From: Corallium rubrum
Taxonomy: Eukaryota; Cnidaria; Anthozoa; Scleralcyonacea; Coralliidae
DNA length: 64,000 nt
Direction of reading: 5' to 3'
Assembly: GCA_964035015.1 (NCBI GenBank)
Contig: CAXIUP010000106.1
Coordinates: forward strand, 270,919-334,918
In this document: piece by piece, positions 1-11,517 of the stretch
How positions within the stretch are numbered: the first letter of the stretch is position 1
Layout: the number at the start of each line of letters is the position of its first letter
Made by a program: the position numbers and the translations under genes
The notes under the pieces: model-generated
What the model was told of the DNA's origin: nothing
Database searches by the model: none
The model's input: only the letters and a program-made list of their open reading frames with translations

Positions 1-1115
1 GACAATCTCAACTGCTATTTTCACTCAATTTTGATCAGTTAAAGTATTTTTCAATGATTATTGGGCTAAATCTAATAAAGACTTAGCAGCATGTCTTTAC
101 TTCAATTTATTTATTTATTTCAGTGAAATTGCAGACAAGAAGACTGATTGGCATTCCCAGTTTTGGCCATGTGTTGAACCTGTTCACTTCACGCAGCAAG
201 ACAGTTTCAGCTGTGGTGTCATCATTTGTCTTGTATGTGTATGATCAGTAAACTAAATTTTATCATGTATCATACATTATGTAAAATCCACCTGATTTTT
301 AACTACTCACTTTGTTATGTAATTTATATGGCTATTAATAGTCTGCTTATTTGCCCCTTTCTTAAGTTTGCAAGGTGCATATGTGAGGGTTCTGACATAA
401 ACAGGACATTTAACATGGTGGCAGAGAGAAAAAGGCTGACTTCTGTGATATTTGGTTCTTGCTATGATGACATCCATGAGTAAGTAGAAAAAGCAGATGG
501 TCGTTGTGTGACGAGTTCTCACAGAATATTGCTTTGAAACTACAATATGAACCGTTTTATTCATGAGTTTTGATACAGAGCTACATGACATAACTGACAA
601 AAGTAAAAAGACAAACTAATTAGGAGAGTATAAATACGTTTTGTGGAAACACCACGTAAAATATTTCATTATCGCCATGAAAACTTTCAAAGAATTAATT
701 AATTAGGTGAGACCAAAGTCACGTACATGTCAATTTCAATTAAGTACGAAAATCAAATGTCAAATGTTACACATTTATACTTTATCTCTTTATTGCAGTA
801 CAAATAAAAAATTAGTTAAATGAGAAATATCGATACTATACAGTATCTCAAACAGTCAAACTGTATCATTAGAACTTTATAAAGTTATATTAAATAAATC
901 TTTTATGTTTTAGGAGAAATACAACCATTTACAAAATATGCAAAGATGATGATGGTGAGGATTGACTTGGGTGTGACAACTACTTTCAATATTTTTATGC
1001 TACCTGCTTAAAGCTGAACTTTGCAGAGGCCCTCTCAAACTACTTTATTTGCCCACGCAATCCCACATCTTAGCCTGATTGTAGTTGAGTTTAAAGCAAT
1101 AAGATACACTATATA
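1..1115. other. Flank without a recognisable gene
   Basis: AT-rich sequence upstream of the first transposon. Short open frames on both strands show no domain or good codon structure. The only recognisable piece is a short Penelope-like terminal fragment near 640-712. Confidence 0.5.
636..712. repeat. Penelope-like element terminal fragment
   Basis: The stretch carries GTTTTGTGGAAACACCACG and a tail with TTATCGCCATGAAAAC. Both also occur at the ends of the Penelope-like copies at 15.5-18.6 kb and in the hairpin at 58.5 kb. No coding sequence accompanies it, so it is a short relic. The same fragment at three loci shows that this family is multicopy in the genome. Confidence 0.6.
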
Positions 1116-1119
1116 TTAA

Positions 1120-1610
1120 AGTGCCTATCTCAGGGTTGGGGATTTTACATATTTAGGATATTTGGAACATTTTAAGACGATTTGTAATATATCTTCTCTT
1201 TGTAAAATTTCATCTTCATGGACTTTTTCGCTGTTAAAGTTGGCGATTTTGACGATGGCCGTGAAAATTTTTTACTGGGTTCTAGTCACCGGAAGTGACA
1301 TAGAAGCAGGAAGACCTTCTCAGACCGTAATAGTGTTTACAATGGGAATTCACGGGTCACCTTGCATTTTTTTGGCAATATTCGAGTTATTTTGTTGGAA
1401 TTTTTTTAAAAAACAATGTCAGACAGGTGGGTAGTGCTTTTACTCTCGAATGAACCCAAATGATATGCTAGAATAGCGCTGTATGCTATTTTTTTCCCAA
1501 CAATAATGCTCTACTATCCCGACTGGAGGCGAAGAAGGAAGGCAGAGAAGAAAAGCTTGGGTTGGCTTCGTGAAAGATAAAGGTAGCTGAGTGAGACCGA
1601 GACGAGCGCT
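1120..1610 (+). repeat. Left terminal inverted repeat of the Kolobok-like element
   Basis: About 490 bp that reappear as the reverse complement at 8443-8938 with few differences. The inner edge lies near the shared GAGACGAGCGCTTGAT-like segment. Open frames of about 90-104 codons in both copies are mirror images of repeat sequence, not independent genes. Confidence 0.85.
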
Positions 1611-1908
1611 TGATATCTACTTTTGTGGCATGTTCGAAGTATAGTTTCAACGAGAATGTTTGGTATCACTGCATGACTATTACCCGCGCCTCGGCGCTTG
1701 GCTCGCTTCGCTCACGTCCGACCTGAAAACCTCTGTTACCAGGGTACAGGACTCACGCCGGCGGTGTGACAACAGTGGACTAGTGGAGCGCGTTTTTCCA
1801 GAAGGCGACAATAATTAATTGTGTGTTAGAGTCTCATTTCTTTTCATCAAAGCCTTGTTTGCGTTTGGTTGTTCTCCTTCAGTCTTTGAGTTATTTTATA
1901 TTAAAACA

Positions 1909-3408
1909 ATGCCAAACAGATGTGTGATTTTTGGTTGCTCAAATGAACCAAGTCGTTATGATGGAATAACAATGCACACTATTCCTTTCGCCAATGATTA
2001 TCGACCAGAGGCCAAAAAAAGAAGAAAAGCTTGGGTCAATTTTGTTAAAGTTAAAAGAGCGAAATGGACGCCGACAGCTAGCTCCGTAATATGCTCGAAG
2101 CACTTTCAACCAGACGATTTTATCAGGCGATTTGTTGGAGTCCACGAGAAAGAGAAACCAATGTTGCCCCGATTAAAGAAAGACACCATTGGCATCTGTG
2201 TTTCGCCTTCCATCATTTTTCCAGAAGCAGAGCCAGAAGGAACAAGAAGCATGTCGGCAAGAGATCAGCGTCGGAAGGCAAGTTAATTAACAATAATTTT
2301 ACATATCGCTTTGCCTTTGATATAACATATTTTAAATAGTTGGTCTGTGGTAAAACATGTAATGTTAGCAGGCATTATAGAATTTTATATTTTTATCTAT
2401 TTTTTTAATGGTTTAATTTTTTATATCACAGATTATTATTACATTTCTTAATCACAGATTATAATTGTTCATTTCTTGAATGGTATAGACCTTATTCAAA
2501 AATGGCTGGTGAATTAAAATTCTTTTATAACATATAAATTAGCCCTTATGAACTCGTTTTCATGTGGGAAATTCACAAGAATTTTTACTTTAGAACGAGG
2601 TCATAACTCATAAGGGCTAATTTATATGCATAATTAAGAGAATTCTAATTCTGCGGCCATTTTTGAATAAGGGCTATACTTTAAGGTTCTTGATGCTAAA
2701 CATGGTGAAACATCAACAACTACGTCTACGACTGAGTCTGGAGTTCTTGCCGAAATGTCTGAGCTGCAACCCACAAATAGAGAGGCTGAGCCAACTAGTG
2801 GAACTTTATCCAAGGAAGCAATGGAGAGTGAATCCGAAGAAGTGTCAAAGGTAAAGTCTAAAGATCACAACATACTAGAGTAGATTTAGCTGACTACATG
2901 TATATTATTTTATTTCCTGCCACAACATTGATGCTGTGACATTAATTTGTTATTCACCTCACATGTAGATGACTGTGGAAACCCCAGCCAATGTTTATAG
3001 TGCAAAGCATGCGTGGACACAGACCTTGTCATACAAAAAGTACATGCCCAACTGCACCAAATTGTCTACAAAGCTGGAATTAATCCAAAAGAAGCTTGCT
3101 TCTTACAAACTCCATGACCATGGTAAGATTTTATACATATTTTATGTTAAAATGTATGGCTTAAGAATTTAAACATTAATTGTGTAATTAATTGTAGATA
3201 GTGCCATTTCATCTACACAAGTTGGATCTTGTTCTCAAGATGATGCCAGAGACAGCAGTAGTGATGGTGAGGAGTCTGATACTGATGACGACAGCAGTGA
3301 AATGTTAGAGTCCCATAATGATACTGAGGAAGAGCCTGGATCCATTGGTCAGGAGAACAATACAAGTGAACCAGAATCAGACCTCGAAACTAGTTTTGGT
3401 GGCAAGAG
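1909..3408 (+). pseudogene. THAP-domain transposase, 5' exons (broken gene)
   Basis: Exon 1 (1909-2277) encodes a THAP-type zinc finger of the C2CH class: an N-terminal C-x4-C, then a CSKHF motif and a following F-x-R/P patch. THAP domains bind DNA, here presumably the element's own ends. The next exons fit by splice signals: 2686-2850, 2969-3122 and 3198-3408, keeping phase across the joins. They encode Thr/Ser/Glu-rich and very acidic linkers. The first donor reads AG|GCAAGT, a GC-AG intron. Downstream the frame runs into foreign G-rich sequence and a LINE, so the catalytic part is lost. A hairpin MITE sits in intron 1. Exon borders are inferred from consensus signals. Confidence 0.65.
2488..2674. 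mobile_element. Small hairpin MITE in the transposase intron
   Basis: A ~187-bp inverted repeat. Both arms begin with CCTTATTCAAAAATGGC-like sequence and continue through AAATTAGCCCTTATGA, separated by a short loop. It encodes nothing. It lies between the GC donor and the acceptor at 2685, so it would be spliced out. Confidence 0.7.
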
Positions 3409-3426
3409 GTACAGTATGATTGAATC

Positions 3427-3800
3427 AGGCACGTAGCTACGGGGGGGGGGGGGGGGGAGTGGGGGGGGGCGGCCGCCCCCCCAAAATTAATTTTCGCCCC
3501 CCAAAAAAATTCTGAAGCTCTACACAAAAAAACATGGAGTAATATATACTATCCTTCCTGAATTAAAGGAAGGATAGTATGTAGTATCTCTACAAGTAGA
3601 AGTAGAAAACAATTTCCCCCAGTCATTCAGATTTCAGATTTATTCAGGTGCGACGAAGCATTTATTTACGTTATTTACAATATACTCAACAACATGAAGT
3701 ATAAGCCACGTATTGAACCAAATCGTGGGCGCTGCGTTTTAATGTTTTGTTTCAGCGTTCGATTTGAAAAACTAACTGCATGGTAAGTACATTTAGAAGT
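3427..3800. repeat. G-rich insertion, possible hAT-type end fragment
   Basis: The sequence GGCACGTAGCTACGG followed by a long poly-G run and a C-rich block interrupts the transposase gene. Ends of the form CAGGnGCGTAGC plus G-runs are common in hAT transposons, but no partner end or 8-bp duplication is visible. It may instead belong to the LINE 5' region. The assignment is weak. Confidence 0.3.
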
Positions 3801-4037
3801 AGTATTAGTGATTCCTTTGCAAAGGTTTGTGTTGTTTATACTTTATAGTATGTTCAATGTTCATTGTGTTGATCAGGATTGTTTAATGAGATGCCTATTT
3901 TATTGCATTATTTTGAATTAATTAATTTGCAATGCAAATTGAAAATTAATGAATGAGAACATTTGCCCACCCTAAATTCTGTCCGTTTTAGAGTTTTGCT
4001 TTTGACTTCAGTCAATTGGTGAGTGCCGAGTGGTGAC

Positions 4038-5339
4038 ATGAGTAAAAGGTCATCAGGAGGTTATACACCAATATCAGCATTTTTTTTCAAGCGAAATCGA
4101 AGTTCGGACACGAAATCGAAGTTCGGACTTAAAGCTCAACTACAAGTAATGAGTAAAGTTGAAACGATAACCTCAGGCTCGGATGTTGAAAATATAAATC
4201 TTAGTGGCAACGCTGGAAGACATGACGAAGCATACATACGAACAATAGCTGAACAGCTACAGCACAAGATGATCAAAGTCGAAGATTCGCTAAATCAGAA
4301 AATCGAAAACCTCAGCACCGAGATAAATATTCTAAAAGAGACGGAATCGTTGAATAAATCTATCTCAAATGAATACTTAACAAGGTTGAAGAAAGAAAAT
4401 AGCGATCTACAGGACGAAAATGATTCTCTTAGAGAAAGAATAACGAATCTCTCTTACATCATGTCGGATCTTAATACTAAGAATAAAGACTTAGAAAACG
4501 ATAAACAAAGTCTGGTCAAAACTATAAAGATATTACACCTCGAAAACATCAATGCCAAAGAGAACTCTGAGACAGAGAGTAATCTTGGTAGACCAACTCG
4601 ACTGGGGCAACAAGTAAATCGATATATCAAAGATGATATCAGGGAAAATCGTGTAAACAACGATGAAATGCAATCTAAGGAAAAAACGATAATAATTGAA
4701 AGTGATCCTGAAGAGAAAAGGCGAGCTGATTTCGTTCAAGCGCGCAGTGAAACACCAAAGACAAACAACTGTGTATTGGAGTCGACTGAAAGTAAAGAAC
4801 CAAATAAACGTGAAGATCAAAACAAGTTACAATCTGGTGAAGAAAGAAAATCTGTTATGATACTTGGAGATTCAATGATTAAAATGGTTGATGCGAAGAG
4901 AATTCGACGATCTGTTAGTCAGAAAATCTCCATAAAGACATTTCCTGGAGCAACCGTTGATGATATGCACTACTATGCTCAACCATCCATCAAGAAACAA
5001 CCCACATCGGTTATTATTCATGTTGGTACCAACGATATAACAACCAAAGAACCGCAGGAAATTTCAACAAGCCTGACAAAACTGTGCCAAGGTATAGTGA
5101 AAGATAAACATGTTGACATAGCAATCTCTGAAATAATCCAAAGAAGTAACAATATGCTTAATAATAAGATAATAACTACCAATAAACTCGTTAAAAGAAT
5201 GTGCGAGGAATATAATTGGAAATTCATTAGCCGTGGCAATATTAATGTCACAAAGCATCTAAACGCTTCTGGGCTTCATCTTAATAAATTAGGGACCTCA
5301 CTACTAGCTAGAAATTTCATAAACTTTATTAAAAATTGA
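4038..5339 (+). CDS. LINE ORF1: coiled coil plus SGNH esterase-like domain
   Basis: About 433 residues starting at the ATG at 4038. Residues ~75-170 are a Glu/Lys/Leu/Asn-rich coiled coil expected to oligomerise. A charged linker follows. The C-terminal third is an SGNH/GDSL-type hydrolase with block I GDSM, block III-like HVGTNDI and a C-terminal GLHLN block holding the catalytic His position. ORF1 proteins of CR1-type LINEs combine a coiled coil with an esterase and bind element RNA. The frame is uninterrupted and ends 27 bases before ORF2, so this is the best preserved gene of the element. Confidence 0.8.
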   Translation: MSKRSSGGYTPISAFFFKRNRSSDTKSKFGLKAQLQVMSKVETITSGSDVENINLSGNAGRHDEAYIRTIAEQLQHKMIKVEDSLNQKIENLSTEINILKETESLNKSISNEYLTRLKKENSDLQDENDSLRERITNLSYIMSDLNTKNKDLENDKQSLVKTIKILHLENINAKENSETESNLGRPTRLGQQVNRYIKDDIRENRVNNDEMQSKEKTIIIESDPEEKRRADFVQARSETPKTNNCVLESTESKEPNKREDQNKLQSGEERKSVMILGDSMIKMVDAKRIRRSVSQKISIKTFPGATVDDMHYYAQPSIKKQPTSVIIHVGTNDITTKEPQEISTSLTKLCQGIVKDKHVDIAISEIIQRSNNMLNNKIITTNKLVKRMCEEYNWKFISRGNINVTKHLNASGLHLNKLGTSLLARNFINFIKN

Positions 5340-5366
5340 ACCGATATTGCAGGAAATAACCTCGAA

Positions 5367-6386
5367 ATGATCAACCTTGAGATGCAAAATTGTGTTATGT
5401 TGGCCCAAACAGAGGTAGTACATAATGAGATAAATATAGCCCAAACCAAAATTCAACTAAACAATTACAATGAAATACCTAAAAAAGGGTTAACACTAAT
5501 CCATCATAACATTCAAGCAATTACTAATAAAATTGATGAATTAAGATTGATAATTAATAATATTACAAGATCACAAAATAAGCATGTTATATTTGGATTT
5601 ACTGAAACCCATTTAGACTCATCATGGTCTGACTCAGAATTACACATTGATAAATACCAATTTATAAGAAAGGACAGAAGCTATGGACGTGGAGGTGGCA
5701 TATTGGTATATTTACCAGAGAGTATAGCCTATAGGGTAAGAGACGATCTTGAAATTGACTCAACAGAACAAATTGAACACATTATTATTGAAATCAAACC
5801 AAAGATATCACGACCAATACTAATATGCTATCTCTACCGACCTCCATCAGCTGCATTCATATGGCGTCAAATGTTTTGTAAACTCCTTCAAAACATTGAT
5901 AAAGATGGTAACGAAATCATCATTCTGGGCGATTTTAACATTAATGCCCTTAATGAACAAGTATATAAACCTCTTAAAAGGATATGCAATCAATACCAAT
6001 TAAAACAGAGAATTAAGTCTGTAACTAGACCAAGGTCAATGACCTTATTGGACCACATTTATACATCCTGTGCTGAAAATATTTTACAGACAGGAGTTAT
6101 TCAAACAGGAATAAGTGATCATTATCCTGTTTTTCTAACTCGTAAAATAAATATTAAAATAAAAAAGCACAGCCATGAGAGCATATTCTATAGATCAAGC
6201 AAACACTTTAACCATGAACACTTCCTAAGTGATTTACTCAATTTTCCCTGGGATACTTTAAAATGTCTTGAACATCCAGATATCTACCTAGAAAAATGGT
6301 ATGATATATACAACAGTATCTTAGATAATCATGCACCTAAATTACAAAAAAGAGTTAAATTCAGTAAGAGGGATTTGAATATTTAA
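5367..6386 (+). pseudogene. LINE ORF2, endonuclease part (truncated)
   Basis: Encodes an apurinic-like (EEP) endonuclease. Visible motifs are HHNIQAI near the start, FTETHLD, a GRGGGILVY block, LGDFNIN, and the C-terminal SDHYPVF catalytic His motif. This enzyme nicks target DNA to prime reverse transcription. The ORF stops at 6386, where a deletion joins it out of frame to the reverse-transcriptase part. The usual ~100-residue connector between the domains is missing. Confidence 0.8.
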
Positions 6387-7972
6387 AAAGTATTGACACA
6401 ACAAAAGCAAAAGGGCTAGATGATATAACCCCATACCACCTTAAGCTAGCAGCTGAAGCAGTCACCCCTTCAATTACCCACCTTTGCAATTTAAGCATAA
6501 AAACAGGACTTTTCCCCAACAAATGGAAGAAGGCCAAAGTAATACCAGGCCACAAAGGGGACCTAATAACATCTAAAGAAAATTTTAGACCGCTGTCAGT
6601 ACTTTCTATACTTTCAAAGATTGTAGAGAAACACGTCTTCTCCTCTTATTATCAATATCTAAATAGCCATAATTTGCTATCTGATTATCAGCATGGCTTT
6701 CGGAAAAACCATTCATGCGAAACTATTCTTGCATTAATACATGAAAATCTAATCCGTAACATTGAAAAAGGAGAAATAAGTGCAATGATTTTACTTGATT
6801 TTTCGAAGGCATTTGACATAGTTGATCATGAAATACTACTAAAGAAAATTTCTGTGTACGGAATCACTGAATTAAGTTTACAATGGTTTCAAAGCTATGT
6901 TGAAAATCGGATGCAACAAGTCAAATACAAAAATGCCCTGTCACAGCCATTGAAAATTGAGAGTGGAGTTCCCCAAGGATCAATACTTGGGCCTTTGCTA
7001 TTCTTAATCTATATTAATGATCTCCCTCCATGTCTAAAACAAACATCACAATACTCGTTTGCTGACGATACTACATTGTTAGCAAACTCTAGTAACACAA
7101 GTCACCTGACTACAATTATCAATAATGAACTATTAGAAACCTCAAATTGGGCAAGCAATAACACAATGATACTGAATAGCAAAAAAACTAAATCAATGAC
7201 AATATACTCCAAAAGAAAATACACTGATAACCTGAAAATGCAATATCAACTACAAAACAAAAATATAGAAGAAGTAAAGAGTGCAAAATTATTAGGTATT
7301 TACTTTGACTCACATTTACAATGGGAGCCACATGTTTCCTATATCCACAAAATAATATCAAGTCGATTATATTTATTGAAAAGAGTTAGAGATTATTTAC
7401 CAATTGAAGCACGAAAAACATATTATTCTGCATTAATTTATCCTCATTTATTATACTGCTCAACACTTTGGGGCAATTGTTCAAATGAACTTTTGCATGA
7501 CATATTAAAACTTCAAAAGAGAGCAGCACGTATAATATATGGAGTATCCTATGATACACCAGTAGTAAACCTATTTCATCAACTAAAATGGTTACCCATT
7601 TATAGTATTATCAAAATGAAAAAAAAATTGTTTGTTTTTTGTGCATTAAAGAAAATGGCACCTGTAGAGGTATCACTATTGTTCCAAAAGACTAATGGTG
7701 TAATTAATATTTCAACACGGTCTTCACAAACTGATATTAAAGTAGAAAAAGTAAAAACCGAAAAATCCAAATCTAAAATAACCTACAGCGGAGCTACTCT
7801 CTATAATTCGCTTCCAATATACCTAAAAGAAATTGAAAATTATTCTTATACCACATTCAAATACAAACTGAAAGAATTTTTTCTGAAAATGGTTGATGAG
7901 GTTGATCATCTAGAGGAACTTTCCTGCAATAAATGTAAACATGTTGTCCGATGTAATTGTAACTCGATGTAA
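6368..7972 (+). pseudogene. LINE ORF2, reverse transcriptase part
   Basis: The frame opens at ~6368 and its first ATG is far inside the domain, so it is the continuation of ORF2 in another frame. It holds the motifs KAKGLDDI, YQHGFRKNHSC, LLDFSKAFDIVDH, SGVPQGSILGPLLFL and the catalytic FADD, then the thumb and a Cys-rich C-terminus (CNKCKHVVRCNC). All reverse-transcriptase core motifs are present. Only the junction with the endonuclease is damaged. Confidence 0.85.
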
Positions 7973-8168
7973 TTGTATTTTTTAAAAAACTGTAAATAGA
8001 TTAGTTTTCATTAGTTGATGTAATTGTATTTTTAGAAACTGTAAATAGATTAGTTATCATTAGTTGTATATAATTTTGTGAGGGCCATCGTTGATAATAC
8101 CCATGCTGGTAAAGATGTCACCCTTCTTTTTCATAATAAATAATAAATAAATAAATAAATAAATAAAT

Positions 8169-8266
8169 CATCCCTTGGTAACGCAGATGGTGCCGCCGCT
8201 CGCAACAGTGACACTGACAGTATTGAGACATCGAAGTCGGCAGATACATCAGTTGTTCTCCCTTGA
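8169..8266 (+). pseudogene. C-terminal fragment of the Kolobok-like transposase gene
   Basis: Directly after the LINE tail a frame reads a Ser/Thr/Asp-rich stretch of about 30 residues ending in TSVVLP and a stop. It matches the composition of the acidic linker exons upstream and lies just inside the right inverted repeat, where the transposase should end. The link to the same gene is an inference from position. Confidence 0.4.
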
Positions 8267-8442
8267 GACCCTGGAAGTGATGCCTCCAGGATTCCTGCCA
8301 CCATGGCAAACGCGAAGCAAGCGAGAACAGAACCTTTGGTGCTCAATGACCTGTCGCAGAAGGGTGAAAAACCAACTCAACCTGTCATGAATTGTCCGCA
8401 TAATGCCATTTTTTGCCAGCCCTGTCGGCTTTTTCGAGGTCC

Positions 8443-8938
8443 ATCAAGCGTTCGTCTCGGTCTCATTCAGCTACCTTTATCTTTCACGAAGCCAACCCAA
8501 GCTTTTCTTCTCTGTCTTCCTTCTTCGCCTCCAGTCGGAATAGTGGAGCATTATTGTCGGGAAAAAAAATAGCGTACAGCGCTATTCTAGCATATCATTT
8601 GGGTTCATTCGAGAGTAAAAGCACGACGCACCTGTCTGACATTGTTTTTTAAAAAAATTCCAACAAAATAACTCGAATATTGACAAAAAAATGCAAGGTG
8701 ACCCGTGAATTCCCATTGTAAACACTATTACGGTCTGAGAAGGTCTCCCTGCTTCTACGTCACTTCCGGCGACTAGAACCCAGTAAAAAATTTTCACGGC
8801 CATCGTCAAAATCGCCAACTTTAACAGCGAAAAAGTCCATGAAGATGAAATTTTACAAAGAGAATATATATTACAAATCGTCTTAAAATGTTCCAAATAT
8901 CCTAAATATGTAAAATCCCCAACCCTGAGATAGGCACT
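8443..8938 (-). repeat. Right terminal inverted repeat of the Kolobok-like element
   Basis: Reverse complement of 1120-1610 with few substitutions. It ends in CCCTGAGATAGGCACT followed by TTAA. Confidence 0.85.
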
Positions 8939-8942
8939 TTAA

Positions 8943-9273
8943 CGCATTATAAAGGGACGAGGTGCACAATTTTATGTAGTTAATGCCAGACAATTTCGTT
9001 CAGCACAGGGAAGAGTCATGATGCCCCTTGTCCTTTAACAGGTTAAGCAAACCATTGGTTAACCCATTAAGGGGCAAAGGCAGATGTAACTATTTTATCC
9101 AGTTAATGCCCGGTGATTTTATTCAGTACAGTGAAGAGGCCTTTTAATGGGTTGATTATACTTCTGTGAAAATTTGTGATCTGACATTAATCATGCATGA
9201 AACGTATATACCTGTCATACCACTACGACCAATCGCTTCCTGCAAACTGGGATCATTATAGAATTGCCAGGAA
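8943..9273. repeat. Diverged ~120-bp tandem duplication
   Basis: Two similar units, at ~8950-9020 and ~9070-9145, share AGTTAATGCC, TTCAGYACAG and GAAGAG in the same order. The rest of the stretch, up to the palindromic element, holds no gene that I can see. Confidence 0.5.
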
Positions 9274-9581
9274 CAACTGAGTAGATAACCGCCCCCCCCC
9301 CCCTCATATACCGACACAAAGGGATGCCGCCTTATTAATATTCAGCGTGACTCGCGCACCATGACTCACGCATGACTCACGCCTGTGACATGTTTGGACA
9401 AGACTGGAATATAGTTAGTTCGCATGAAGTTATATAAATTGAATAATATGGTGACTTTGAATATTATATTAACCTAAACGATCAAACGGTCTTTCTTGTA
9501 CACGTTTTGTGGCAATAAGTGTTAACAAGTTTAGAGAGTTATCGTTTACTTTGGCCTAGTTTGTAGAGGAACGAAACAGAA

Positions 9582-9931
9582 ATGGATAGAGACACTTTAT
9601 ATTTTTTATCTTAAACCTGGTTTGTAGGATTTTAGCGGGATTTTGGTTAAGTAATCTGAGTGTTATTTACGAAGAGATGAATGTTGACAGTTTTGGTTGA
9701 ATTATCGCTTATATAACCCTAGTGTATAGAGTATACGAATCCTTGGATGAAGAATCAATTCGAGAAGCCGTAAGAAGAACGATCAATGATTTCATGAGGA
9801 AATGTAAACGGAATAGCTCTTCAAGCTGGTTGCTACGCTTTCTGCTACTAAGCGTGATATTTCCATATTTATCCTCAGTGCACGTGCAGGAGACAAAAGA
9901 GGAACTCATTAGGGGCAATTATGAGGATTAG
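9582..9931 (+). pseudogene. Polinton end-proximal reading frame relic (left arm)
   Basis: At 9582 an ATG opens a short frame beginning MDRDTLYFLS, resembling the start of Polinton integrases, but it meets stops soon after. Further in, a frame around 9722-9931 encodes a peptide with YESLDEESIREAVRRTIND. A related peptide (NDALNEETVRQAVRKTL) is encoded at ~34900-34980 in P2. The shared order of these pieces ties the palindrome to P2's integrase-proximal end. The assignment to integrase is tentative. Confidence 0.45.
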
Positions 9932-10339
9932 GCAAGTCTAGGCGAGAAAGTCATTAGCGTGTATTTTGCATAAGACAGAATTCACAACAATCAGTTTAAA
10001 ATATTTATTTAGGCTTTGGTTTAAACATATACATATGAAAAGTTTTAGTAGAGTCTGCTTCTTAGATTATATTTAGGTGTTTTTATTTTAAAAGTAGCGC
10101 GAGTCTTTCTTGTCCTCTGATGATAATTGGGACACATCTTCTTTTGTCATAGGTAAATATTTTGATCTAGTCATCATTAGATGGTGTTCATACTCTTCTC
10201 CTCATCTGGAGTCATCTTTGCCAAGTCGCCTTCTTTCCACTCGAAGAGCTTTCCCAGTTATGAAAGAAATAAATTATGTTTAAGTGTCGGTTGTTCAACT
10301 TTTGTAGGCGGTGTTATAACATAAGAGAAACAGGAAGAG

Positions 10340-10715
10340 GAAAGGGCTCGGAGCCTGGAGCCGGGAGGCTCGCCAGAGCTCGGAGCCGGGGCTCGGAGTT
10401 AGGAGCCAAGAGATCGGAGCTAGGAGCCGGGGGCTCGGAGCCAGGAGCCGGTGGCTCGGAGCCAGGAGCCGGGGGCTCAGAGCCAGGGGCTCAGAGCCAG
10501 GGGCTCAGAGCCAGGAGCCGGTGGCTCGGAGCCAGGGGCTTGGAGCCAGGAGCCGGGGGCTCGGAGCCAGGAGCCGGGGGCTCGGAGCCAGGAGCCGGGG
10601 GCTCGGAGCCAGGAGCCGGGGGCTCGGAGCCAGGAGCTGGGGGGCTGAGAGCCAGGAGCCAAGGGCTCGGAGCCAGGAGCCAAGGGCTCGGAGCTCGGAG
10701 CCGGGAGTTCGGAGT
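10340..10715 (+). repeat. GC-rich minisatellite (GGAGCC units), left arm
   Basis: Tandem units built on GGAGCCAGGAGCCGGGGGCT with a period of about 21 bases. All frames are open and give Gly/Ser/Glu/Pro/Ala repeats, so the long ORFs here are a repeat artefact. A shorter mirror tract lies at ~11518-11700. Confidence 0.85.
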
Positions 10716-11517
10716 CTTATCTTCCTTATCTTCCTCTTATCTTCCCATTATCTTCCCTTTATCTTCCTTATCTTCCTCTTATCTTCCCCTTATCTTCCTT
10801 ATCTTCCTCATCTTTCTCTTATCTTCCTTATCTTCCCTTTATCTTCCCATTATCTTACTTATCTTCCTCTTATCTTCATCTTATCTTCCTTATCTTCCCC
10901 TTATCTTCCCATTATCTTCCTTGTCTTCCTTATCTTCCCATTATCTTCCTCTTATCTTCCCATTATCTTCCCCTTATCTTCCCATTATCTTTCTTGTCTT
11001 CCCTTTATCTTCTTCTTATCTTCCTTATATTCCACTTATCTTCCCATAAGATTGATTCTTATAAGATTGAATAACTGTATCCTAAGATTGAATCAATCTT
11101 ATGGGAAGATAAGTGGAATATAAGGAAGATAAGAAGAAGATAAAGGGAAGATAAAGGGAAGATAAGAAAGATAATGGGAAGATAAGGGGAAGATAAGGGG
11201 AAGATAATGGGAAGATAAGGGGAAGATAAGGAAGATAAGATGAAGATAAGAGGAGGATAAGTAAGATAAAGGGAAGATAAGAGGAAGATAAGGAAGATAA
11301 GGGGAAGATAAGAGAAAAATAAAGAAGATAATGGGAAGATAAGGGGAAGATAAGGGGAAGATAAGGAAGATAATGGGAAGATAAAGAAAGATAGTGGGAA
11401 GATAAGGAAGATAAGAGAAAGATAAGGAAGATAAGGAAGATAAGGGGAAGATAAGAGGAAGATAAGGAAGATAAAGGGAAGATAATGGGAAGATAAGAGG
11501 AAGATAAGGAAGATAAG
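10716..11517. repeat. Polypyrimidine/polypurine TTATCTTCC tract around the palindrome centre
   Basis: From 10716 to 11058 the plus strand is almost all pyrimidine (TTATCTTCC variants). From 11090 to 11517 it is the complementary GGAAGATAA. The axis is a short hairpin with stem CCCATAAGATTGATTC and loop 11059-11089. Such mirror tracts can form cruciform or triplex structures. Confidence 0.85.

Larger units (their letters stand above)
3800..8168 (+). mobile_element. Non-LTR retrotransposon (CR1/L2-like LINE)
   Basis: Two ORFs (coiled-coil/esterase ORF1; endonuclease-reverse transcriptase ORF2) are followed by a 3' tail of AAAT repeats at 8138-8168. This layout is typical of the CR1/L2/Rex group. 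The 5' limit is uncertain, because no duplication could be matched. The element interrupts the Kolobok-like transposase; a short C-terminal piece of that protein resumes right after the AAAT tail. ORF2 has an internal deletion, so this copy cannot move by itself. Confidence 0.8.
1120..8938 (+). mobile_element. Kolobok-like DNA transposon, interrupted by a LINE
   Basis: The element starts AGTGCCTATCTCAGGG and ends with the reverse complement. It is flanked by TTAA on both sides (1116-1119 and 8939-8942). Long inverted repeats and a THAP-domain transposase start lie inside. In established classification, TTAA duplications plus a THAP-type transposase point to the Kolobok superfamily; piggyBac also uses TTAA but has no THAP domain. 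Much of the transposase, including any DDE core, is missing where the LINE sits, so this copy is dead. A second element at 51.8 kb shares the TTAA-AGTGCC ends, which supports one family group. Confidence 0.72.

Noticed and set aside
1162-1434. 90-codon ORF with a mirrored 104-codon copy at 8582-8896
   Set aside because: Both lie in the terminal inverted repeats of one transposon, and nothing else supports coding.
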